Shown: in pieces, positions 11,301-23,159 of the stretch
Position numbering within the stretch: position 1 is the stretch's first letter
Layout: each line of letters begins with the position of its first letter
Notes under the pieces: generated by a model
Told to the model about the DNA's origin: nothing
Database searches by the model: none
Seen by the model: the letters and a program-made list of their open reading frames with translations, nothing else
Source: Fragum whitleyi
Taxonomy: Eukaryota > Mollusca > Bivalvia > Cardiida > Cardiidae
Length of the DNA: 64,000 nucleotides
Direction: 5' to 3'
Assembly: GCA_948146395.1 (NCBI GenBank)
Contig: OX411549.1
Span: 39,169,692 to 39,233,691, forward strand
Program-made: the position numbers and the translations under genes

Positions 11301-14300
11301 CTTTCTTTGTTGTCCAAAGATTTTACATACTAAATTTTACTGCGAGATTATTTTTTGTTTTTGGAATATTTAGATAGGAAAAAATCTACCGGTGTACGGT
11401 CTATAGAAGACAATTTAAAATCAGTGTACAAACGATAGAAAAAGTAGTGTACGAATATAGCTCAAGGGAAGAGCAAAATATCCTTACTTAAACAAGCGCA
11501 AAATAAGAAATTATGTATGAAAACGCCTACATGACTCTGTAGTAACATTTTGGCGTTTTCGATTAGGATTCTTTTCTAGTTTTTTTGCGAAAAACGGGGG
11601 AATCGTTAATCATATTGATTAAAAAATATAGATGATAATCATCTAAAGAACTTTATGAACCTCTTAACATAATTATTCATTACATTGAATGTAAACATAT
11701 TTTAGCATGGTTTTCTTAGACAACGGCTAGTACCGTTGCAGAAGGCAACTTCCTGTGAAACCAAGTTGTTTCGTTGAATTCAATTTATAAGCTAAAATTT
11801 CGCATTTCTACAGATTAAGCGTCAGGTTAATGTCAGACTAGTTTTACGAACTGTTTCAGAATCGGATAGCAGGTCGATTTCTTGTAATATATCAGAATAC
11901 TATCATTTAAATGTTTACCCTATCGTCCTATGTCATTGAATAATCGCGGCGTTTTAACCATAGGGGTCTTTGATTTTTACAAGATTTAACAGATAGAGAG
12001 AAAAAAGATGTGATTTTTAACACTCAAAACATTTGAGCGGCCTCAGACGATTTATGATATTCACATGGTAATAATTAACGCGTATTTTCGAACCATGTTT
12101 ATTCACGCACATCAATATGACCGATAACAATATTGAATTGACATATATTTCCTATATCCAATATCCCCGAAAAATAAGAACCAACGAATACGTTAGAAAA
12201 GACATCATCAAAATCCATTTCAAGCCTGTCTCAATTGTGGTTCAAAATGGAAGCGCTTGGGAACGATTTGATATTCGAAACGCATGACTGGTTGAAATAC
12301 CGTTTACCTACATCATGCAAACGTTCCAAGATAGGTAGGGGTATACAATAATAAATATGAATAGGATTGGTCTCTTTACCGTTTTGAAATTGATAGATTA
12401 GCCGAAGCAACATACCATTGTTTTACAATCCAATTTCGTTTTGTAGATTAGTATAGTAAACCTATTACACAAAATCAAGACACAATCTCTTGCAGTCGAA
12501 GGCTGTTGCTGTAAGAAGTTCTTGGTGACAAAAGTTAGCTTAGTTTTAGAACGGATCTCCACATGGGGATTTCCATTTAGCATCGTACCGTTGCTTTAAC
12601 GTTCTGCAAACGTTTTAATCGTAAACATATGACAGGGTTTTGCCAGTTAGTGTATACAAATTTATCGTAAAAAATCGTATTTCAATTTTGTTATCTAATC
12701 ATACGACGACGACAACTACGTTACCGACAACAAATGAACAATGCCCATGTTTTGGATATATCCATGAAGCTTGGCCATGTTTATACTGATAAAAGCTATA
12801 GGGGCATTCAAAATAAAACACAAATGATTCTCACCGAAAGAATGGTCACTATTTACAATTGAAATTAAAATCATATCTTCTAACTGAGTAAGGGATAAAA
12901 GAGCAGTAACAGTACGACTCGTCTGATCTTGATATCCAAAATTGGGAAAGGATGAAAGAGATGCCAGTAATGCTGAGTTTCTTTGCTCTTCGAGTCGAGA
13001 CAGAGAAAATGACAGCGAGGATCTCGCTGATCCCAATTTATACATATCACACTTGTCTAAAGCCTGTTTAAAAGCACACAATTACCAAGGTTTGACTATA
13101 TCATTATACTGAAACAGGTATTCAATTGTGGTAAAGATTAAATTAGTCATGACAACTGCATTGGTAAGGGAAAAAGGCTCTATCGAATGTACAAAAGACA
13201 AAAAGATAACTTTATCCATCAAACACGTTTTAATTTAGCGCTAGACTATCCATTTAAGAAATATTTTTTCTTGCTATAGGCCGTACACTATTAACGGGAG
13301 ATTTGCTATACGACGTACACCATCTCCCTACAGGCCGTACACCGGGAGAAGAAACAACATGTGAATTTATCGGTATATTCACTTCATACAAAAGGCAGGA
13401 GTGTTTCTAGTGATTTTCTGTGTTATGTTAGGCATTTTATCATAGGTTTTAATATGGGAAATTCTAAACATTCAGTCAAAACAGTATTTTCGCGATGGAC
13501 AAACGGAAATCATCGGTGATTAGGGGGTATTTTTTTTAATTGTAGCCGCTTATGGATGCTAATCAATCATTTGATACGGGTTGGTAGCTACATGATTATA
13601 TCAGTAACGCCTGTCTTGTATGCTTACAGGAAAGTTTGACGTGATTTAACAAAAAAAAAAAAAAAAAAAAAGAGAAAAAAGCTCACCTTGTACAACACCC
13701 CGTGACATTTCCCTCGACTCACTAATCGCTATATCCGGTGTACGTTGATACACGGTGATTTGCTTAAATCTTTGATATAAATTGCACGTTTTACTTCTAG
13801 ACATACCCCCTTAGGTTCGTGTTAAAACTTCAGCTCAAAGCAAAGAATGTTGAAGTTTTTTTATCAGTGTTTTGCTTGCAAAATTATAGTGTAATATAAG
13901 CATCGTTCGGCACAAGTTTTTGGTTGAATTACAAAAGCTTTAAGACGTATTGAACGTTTCTCCTCGAAACAATTGTGAAAATCATTTATCTGATTGATAT
14001 ATCAACACAAGTGGCTATTAATTTGTTTCCTCAAAGGTTCAGTAAGAAACATCAAAAGTCACTTTGTTCCTCACCTATTATCTGGTTTGTTTATTCCATT
14101 ACATTATCTAACACAAAACTACTATTCAGTTAATTACTATAGCATATTAATGTACTTGACCCGATGATACAGTTAGTAACATTGTGAAATTGACATTTGC
14201 CTCAATCAAAACCATTCTAAATCACTCACTCTGTGCTCCATTTATCCATTCTAAACAGTCACCCAAAGCATTCAAAAACGCCCCAAAATCACTTAAAAAG

Positions 14301-17300
14301 ATAAGATCAACAACAAATTCGAGATAAGAATAGCTAGAAAAACATGATTTCACTAACATATTTAAACGTGTAAGCGTCTGGTTCGTTCTTGAAGAAATAG
14401 GAAGCTATGTATAGAACTCGTAAGCATATTTTATGAAAGGGAGGTATTAAATATTGCTAATTTTGTTCATTTGGAATAAAATCAGCGATATTAAATTCTA
14501 GGATTCGAGCCCTGACGACGGCACTCATCCGTTCCGATTATTTGTCTATCGCCAACAAGTAGATAATCGCTAACCTATGTGGGATGGCAGATGAAGGGTA
14601 GTAATAGATATACCCAGAATATATGTTTAGGTGCTCCATTCGGCGCGATATCACTGAAAGTTTTTTCAAAGTGGCGTAAACCCCCTTCAAGTCAATCAAT
14701 CAATCGGTGCGCTTGGTCTGAATCTGAAATTTATTTTCGTAATATGATATCTGCTCTGCGTTCAGGATGCGTTTTTGTGATCGTATAGAATTTATAACCC
14801 TCTTGGCTCGGCCGATTCGTCTGTGCTAACAGCTAAGAACATCGTGAAATTGACAAGATAAGTGATTTTGGAATAATTTTGGAATGAAATTGAATGGGTT
14901 TGTGCAGAGAGTTTGAGTGCAATTCATGTGAGGTAATTTAATATCGCTGATTTTGTTCAAGATGAACAAAGATATCGATATTTATTACCTCCCTTTAATA
15001 AAATATGCTTAAAAGCTCTACACATAACTTCCTATTTCTAAGAGAATCAATCAGACGCTAACACGTTCAAATATGTCGGTAGACTCGTTTTTTATTGCTA
15101 TTCATATTTTGAATGTAGTTGTTGATCTTGTCTTTTTAAGGTGGAAGAGGACAAGAAAGGTAAAGACAATGGGTGTAACTTGAACGTCAATGCCATTATT
15201 TAACGTCAAAGTGACAAACTTTGAATCTGGATTTTAAAAAATCTGAACGGTGAACGTATTTAAAACTTTTTCTGTTCATCGAACAGGAACTAGGGAAATG
15301 AATATCAAAATTGTAACACATTTCATCGGGCAAATTTTATAAAATTTTGTTAAAAGTGACATCTTTGGAAAATTAAAAAATGTGATTATTGATTTCAAGC
15401 AACTTGTATATCTATATATTAAGATCTAAAGCTTTTAGTAAAGAATTTGCATTAGAACCATTCATTAAGCTTCAATTTCTCAAAGAAAACTCAAAGAATC
15501 AATAAAATACAAAAAAGGCAGCAAGAATAATTCTATGCAAACCAAAAAGATCTAGCACTAAAGAAGATTTCATATCCTTGAAAAATTGGTTGACATTTGA
15601 AAATCGATGTAAATATTATACGATTCTTATGGTTTATAAAACTATTCACGGTCTAGTACCATCTTTTATGTCTTATTTGGTAGAAGTAAGTAATAATTCA
15701 TTTTATAACCTAAGATCGACTTTTAACAATCAAATATCCCACAAATGCACTCCTAAAACAGAATTTTTGAAAAAAATCTTTTACATTTACCGGCATGGAA
15801 TATTGGAATGATATCCCATTACACATAAGGAAAATTAATAATCTAACAAATTTTAAGATTTGTTTGAAAAAATACTTAATGTCTTTCAACGGGTAATTTC
15901 AATATGGACGACTTGTACATGTTATTGACAATCATAGGCCTCATTTATCAAGGTATTTTGCTGTGTATGTCTATTCATATCTCTAGTTTAATTTTTCATA
16001 TTTGGTACTTATTATTGCGTTAAAAATCCCGTTCTGGATTAATAGTATCAATATTGTTTTACATTCGGCTGACATATATTCATTTCATTGTTTTCTTAAA
16101 TCATCGAACCAATTAAAGTTTCATTAGCATTTTCATATTACTTTCTTTTTTCAGAGAAGGCCTCATTGTAAATAAGTTTTTTTCATTCATTTATTTGTGT
16201 ATGATATTAACTTAATGAGCTACCTTTCTAAATTAAGAAATTATTATTATTATTATTATTATTATCATTATTATTTTGGTGCAATACGATTTCATGTTAA
16301 CGTTATTTCTAAATTAAAAAAGCAAAAAATATACGTCGTTGTGATCGCACTAACTCAGAGTTTACATATATTCCCAAATCTATGTATTATTTATTCACTT
16401 ATCTCAAAAAACGCTATTGCCCTCTTCCACCTTAATTGAATTTAGAGCGTTTTTTAAGGGTTGAGTGAGTGTTTGGAATAAATGAATGGAGCGCTGAGTG
16501 AGCAATTGAGAGCTGTTTTGATTGAGGTTAATGCCAATTTCACTATGTTACGAGGGTTGTTCAAAAATTAACCGGATTTTGCCTCGCAAAGTTCTATTTT
16601 TGAAGCAATCAAACTAAATTTGGTATCATTCGCTGTCGGAATTCAACCCACATATGGTTATGTAAAATTAATATTATTATCGAACATAGCGCTCGCGCAT
16701 CTGCTATAGAAAATGCCATGGAAACGAGTACCCAGCGCAGCAGATAAAATAATACATAATATATTTGGTCTTCGTTTGTAAATATTCTTTCTTTACTAAC
16801 TGTTGAAAAACTTGAAAATTAATTGAGTTTCTGGAATACCTTGTACAAATACCTTGTTTAAATTTGAAGTAATTTTAAGGTGGATATTTTCGTAAAGATT
16901 CGTTTAAAATGGAGCGGGGTAGGCGTTTCGGAACGTTCTAGACGACGTTTACAGAATGCTCGGAATTTTTAATTTTAATTATTCTATTCGGAATCTACAA
17001 AAATACCTAAAAACATAAATCAAATGCTTGTCACGCTGAAAGGGAATGGTTCATTCTTCCAGTAGCTTTATTTTCATTCATTCTTTAGCCATTCATTTAT
17101 AATTATTTGCATGAAAATTAAACCTTAAAGGTTTAAGATACATTATGCTTTCGAGAATTGCACGTAAATTTACGCTAAACCAATACCATTGGGTACTTAT
17201 TGGGTTAATGATTATTTAATTTTATTCGTCTTTAAATGACATGTCTATACAAAATACCAATTGTTATCAAAATGTCTTTCCAAAAAATTATATCTAAGGA

Positions 17301-20300
17301 TTTTGTTGAATGTGTAACATCATAATTGCTAAATGATAAAAAGCAACGTACTAAAGTAGAGCCTAGTGTAACAAAAAAATCCATAACAAAAAAAGGGCAA
17401 GCTAGTACATACAAAATTTAATATAATGAAAAAAGAGGAATTAACAATCAAATGTTCGCAATAAAGAATAACTTTCAGACAATAAAATAAGAGAAAAAAA
17501 AAACGCATAAACAATGATTTTGAATAAACATTTACTTGGTACGTCAAATGTTCAAAATAAAATTATCAAATCTTTAGAGCGTTAAAAACCTATTTTGACA
17601 CATAAAAAGTAAAAACATAAATAAAAATTGTTCTTGGTAATTTTTTACCATCAAGTGTACTGGAAACTAAAAATGCGTTTATTGAGACAAACGAAACCTG
17701 GGGCCCGTTTTACTAAATTTCTGACGAAATATTTAATCGTAAGTCAAAATCACAAATCGTACCTGGTGTTTTCATTCATTGGTAGATTTGATCTTACAAT
17801 TTCAATATATATATATAGAAAATCTATGGCAGAATTCCTTATTAAGTTGCTACTGTAGATGCAACTTGAATTTTTGTTTTAACACACCAGAAACCTAGAG
17901 TGAATCTGAATTTCAATTCTGAAATTTGATTAAAGATCTCAGTTAAACACGATATTATATTCATATTCTCGGGCCCAGATTAGCTTGAGGAAAAACATTG
18001 AAAAACCTTCATATGAACTTCTCGCAGATTTCTAGTATATCACACAGATGAGAAAAACATTCTCAGAAATAATTCCAATTACAATGAATTGAATGAGGTA
18101 TAATCAAATTTACATTTCAGAATGAGAAATATGGCATTTCGGTATTCTGCCGCAGCCAGTTTTATTAAAATATTATTTGATATGGGTGTTTCTTGTATCC
18201 AAGTCTCTCCGAGCGATCAGAATAACAAAACGGTGCAAACTGTTTGCAAATTATACCACGCTTTGCACGTACACTTTGAAAGCAAAGCGGTGTATAATTT
18301 GCAAATAATTTACACAGTTTTGTAGCCATAAACGCGGGATCTGTTCCGAGATGGTGTAGAACGAAATCAAGTTAGTTTTATTGTTTATCTTCCTAGAATT
18401 ATATCAAAGCATACCGACAAATGTTTTTGTGATGTGATATTTCTTCTATGTAACCATTTTATCTAAGTATATTTATACAGTTCTTTGATATTAGGTGATT
18501 GAGAAAACTTGTAATTTCAAACAACATAAATTGTAGGTATATTTAGACAGTTCTTTGATATAAGTTGATTGAGAAAACTTGTCATTTCAAACAACATAAA
18601 TTGCAAGTATTATTAGTTGCCATTTTGTTTGTATATCTATATAGTACTTCATAACTACATCGCGATTTATGAGCCAAAATCCCGGAAAGCGCAAATTCAA
18701 AGCCACTTTCAAAAGTCACTCTTTCTGGTGAGGGTTATAATATTCATATGTACATCAAAATGAAACTTCGATAATGTTTATGCCTGTATAAGTGTACTAA
18801 AATAAGTGTACGCGAACTGTTTTCGCCACCGCCCTGACAAGTAAACTTTTTTCCGTATACCTTGTCTTTAAGTCGATGTGAATCATGCTAAAGAAATAGT
18901 AAAACATATATTAAAAGCTATGATATCGGGTAGCTATATCTAATTTTCTGTCTACAGTAATCAACGTCGCGGAATTGAAAAGGTGAGTGATTTTGGAATG
19001 ATTTTGGAAAGAAAATGAATGAGTGAGATGAGTGAGATTTGAGTGAAATTTAAGGGAGATAATTCAATATCGCTAATTTTGTTCAGGATAATAAAATCAG
19101 CGATATTTATTACCCCTCCCCCTTTAATAAAATATGAATAAAAGCTCTATGAAAAGCTTCCCATTTCTTCAAGAAACAAACAGACGCTTATATTTTCAAT
19201 TATGTCAATGAAATCACGATTTTTTCTAGCTACATGTATATTAATATTGATGTAGTTGTTGATCTTTTCCTTTTTAGTGATTTTTGAGCTATTTTTTGTG
19301 GTTTGAGCACTCAGCAAGTGTTTAGAATCAACGAATGAAGAATTAAGTGAGCGATTCGGAATGGGTTGGATTGAGATGAGTGTCTATATCACGATGTTTT
19401 TAACTGTAACCACAAGTACTTTTAATGCAATGAATATCCTCATTTCAGACGGGTATACTAGAGACACCCTTTCATTTAAATGGGACGAGAGACCCATACA
19501 GATTAAGGAGAAAATGAAGATTCCCCAGTTTACATTAAACAACATAGAGCCATCTCAGTGTGACAAAGATTATTACGGAGGTGAGATCTCTCTTAAAAGT
19601 ACCAACGACATAGGGTTCGTTTGAAATTATTTAATCTTTAGTTTCTTTTACCGAAATTGATTTCTATTCGGTATGAAAAATTGGCTAAACATCCCTTATG
19701 AAGGCATTTTCTTTGCAGATATTTAAAAGGCTCGCACGAACAAAACAGTGCAATAAAATTTCTCTAAAAAAGTTAAATACTCGCCTTTTCTGACATTTAT
19801 CAATTAGAAAAAGAACAACGTTTACGTTACTATCACACAAGTTTATGTTTTAATACGTTTTGTGTATTTCAATTTTATTCCATATACTAATGAAACAAAC
19901 GAATCTCACCATTTCTTGCTGTAGATAGACATAGAGTTGAATTGAAATAATTTATTTTCGATATTTTTTTCAATTTTGATTTCTTACCCGCATGAAACAA
20001 ATATGAGTCTAGGGAAATATTTTGTATCTTTGCGCGCAAGGTAATTTCATTAGAAAACTATCGAAAACTGGTTTTACATATACTTTTTTGCTAAATATCT
20101 TAAGAAAGATAATAAAGTTCTGTTTTCAATTACTCACAACACATTTGTTCTTCAAATAGCATTTTCTGCATGCTAGATATTACTTAGAAGCGAGAAGTGT
20201 ATGTTATGGCTTCATGGTATTTAGTGTTCAGCGGAACGGCTATTAAATACAAACACATGGTTAATAATTGACTTAACCTTCGTATGTTTATATTATTAAG

Positions 20301-23122
20301 AATGTAGACAAAGCATAAGGAAACATCATTTGAAACTGTTAACCTAATATCTAATAAAAATACTCCGATGCCATATGTTTTATAGGATACCTTCTTCGTC
20401 TTGTTTGGTAATTCGTTTTTGTAAGCCGAAGATAAGTACAGTTAAGAACATCGTGAAATTAACAAGATGATTGATTTTGGAATGATTTTAGAACGCAAAT
20501 AAATGAGTGTGTCTATTGGTTGAAATTCAATGGAGGTATTCCAATATCACAAATTTTGTTCAAAATGAACAAAATTAGCGATATTTAACACTTCCCTCTA
20601 AAATAAAATACGTACTTTTCTGTTTGTGCGTCTTCGTGGACAAATCAGACACTTAAAAAGCCACATCAGCCAATAAAATCGTAGAATAATATGATCGATT
20701 TGAATTAAATGTTGATCGCCTTTGACGATTTCTAAATGTTTTTTAACAATTTTTGAGCGTTTTCGATCGATTTGAGTGAGTGTTCGAAATGAATGAAAGG
20801 AGCGCTGAGTGAAGGATTAAGAGTTATTTTGATTGGAATGAGAGTAAATTTCACGATGTTCTTAACTGTACGTCTAAAAGAGATGAGCAGCTGGTGGTTC
20901 AGATGAAATGTTGATGATGAACTCGTGTGAAAAACGCCATGGGGCTCTAGTTAGATACACAAGCTGCCACAAAATAGCTGCAATAATGCTAAAATGGTGT
21001 AAAAATCCAAACAAAATAAACGTGCTTGTGACTATAGTATGGGTCTGTTCAGATTAGATATAGGCGCGGTCGCTGTACGAATTGGGCAACCTAAACGCCT
21101 GGGTACTCATTGAGAGTTTTTGTGGTTGGATGGATGTCCGTTGTCATTCGTCCGTCGGGCGTCGTCAACATTTATCTTAGATACACTGTAGAGGCAACAA
21201 TTTTTGCCCTATTAACCTGAAAATTAGTCGGAATGGTTGTCTTGATTAAATCTTGGACGAGTTCGAAATTGGGTCAACTGGGGGTCAAAACACTAGGTCA
21301 CAGGGTCAAATCATATATATACCTTTCATGCACTCTAGAGTTCAAATTTTTACCCGACCAACTTTGAACTTGGTGAAAAACATTGCCTTGATTAAATCTT
21401 GGATGAGAAAAAAACTAGGTACAGGGTCAAAGTATAGTCATACATTACATGCACTCTAGAGACCATAATTTTTGCCCGATTAACCTGAAAATTAGTCAGA
21501 ATAGTTGTGTTGATTAAATCTCAGATGAGTTCAAAATTAGGTCAACATTTTTTATTGTGTTTTGCTTTTTTAAAAACTAGGTCACGGGGTCAAATATTTG
21601 AACACAATGGTTGTCTTGATGCAGTTTTGGATGAGTTCAAAATTTGGTGAGCTTGGGTCAAAAACTAGGTCATTAGGTCAAAATATTAGAAAAGCCTTGT
21701 ATGCACCGTAGAGATCACATATTTTGCCAAATCAAACTGAAAATTGGCATAAAAAGATTGCCTAGTAGTATGAATGTAACACCGTTGTTTTGCAAAGTGA
21801 CCATTCATCATTTTTTTTCAAAACCTACAATAAACAATTTTTAGACAGTTCGTTCAGATGATCGTTTAAGGCCACTATGACCCTCTTGTTTTATTCACCA
21901 CAGTTCCGTACACCTGTGTAAAGATGGACCTATCCATGCAGCGAGACAAGGGCTATTACATCACCCAGGTGTACCTTCCGAGTTTTCTGATCGTGTTTCT
22001 GTCATGGGTCTCGTTCTGGCTAGATATAGACGCGGTACCGGCTAGAATATCCCTGGGTCTTCTTACAGTACTAACGATGACGACGCAGAGCGCTGGGGCG
22101 CGGGCTAATCTACCCAAAGTTTCTTATGTCAAAGGTATATATTATCTTTTTTTATGAAGTGGAATCATATTTATCCCAACTTTGATGCTTCTACAGTTTT
22201 TGTTGTTTACCAAAAATTGTAATAAAGAAGTTAATCTTGCCTTAATTTGAGGTTAGAGGAACCGTAAAAGTTCCATAACAGTTCGGACCTTTTGACCTTA
22301 CACATTGTTAGCCGAGGTTTCCTAATGAATCATTAGGAAACCTCGTTCACCACTGTTAAAGTTCATGACTTTCGAAACATTGTTGAACTATTGCGGATCG
22401 GATACCTTAGATGCTTGTACATAAGACCAGTTAAATTTGAGGAGTTAGCTATTGAGAGGATTCCGTTGAACAAAATGAAAATATTTGCATGCACTGCTCG
22501 ATAACTTTTTCTTATGGTTGTGAAAGTTTTTCATCAGTACATTAACACTGAAGTTCAAAAAGAAATAAACCCACAGAACATTCTTTTACACTATTTCGTT
22601 TTGGTATCAGAATTACATGTTTTTGGTATATAATGAAATGTCTCGTCAAAATGATTCCAATAACTAGCTAAAATGAATTCATGTATGTATTGTTAACCGA
22701 TTCAGATAAAAAAGAACCATTTTCTCTCTTGAACTCTATGAAAAACAAATTGGCAAAATATGTTTCTTTTTTCCTAAGTTTATTTGAACGCCGCTTTTAA
22801 ACAACCAACCAAGGTAAATTGGAAAACAAAGACAAAACTCAGGTGAACAGTCAATGCGCAATTGATCAGCGCTGGTTTTGCTGTAAAAAACATTCGATTA
22901 TTTTTAACTTCGACACCCGAATTTTCATACTCAGATCTCTCACAAAATCTTATGGCTAAACAGTCTAGCGTATGTGGGACATACATGTAATCGAAAATTA
23001 AGATGTCTGGTTTCCCTTATAATGCGGCGCCTATTTTGACCAATTCTTGAAAGATTGAATCCTGTGACAGAAAATGCATTTCAAATAATGTTGATTATGT
23101 GATTGTTTTTTTGTGTGTGTGC

Positions 23123-23159
<37 letters not shown>

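Larger units (their letters stand above)
14827..16550 (-). mobile_element. MITE family A, copy 5, split by a TTAA-type element
   Basis: Left part 14827-15139 and right part 16436-16550 together make one family A copy. The break is filled by the element at 15140-16431. The right end stops at a TA inside the expected terminal repeat, where mariner-like sequence begins. Confidence 0.8.

Noticed and set aside
12716..13081. 121-residue open frame inside the Transib-like element as its transposase
   Set aside because: No RAG1/Transib motif or DDE-type pattern could be recognised, and it is far shorter than a transposase.
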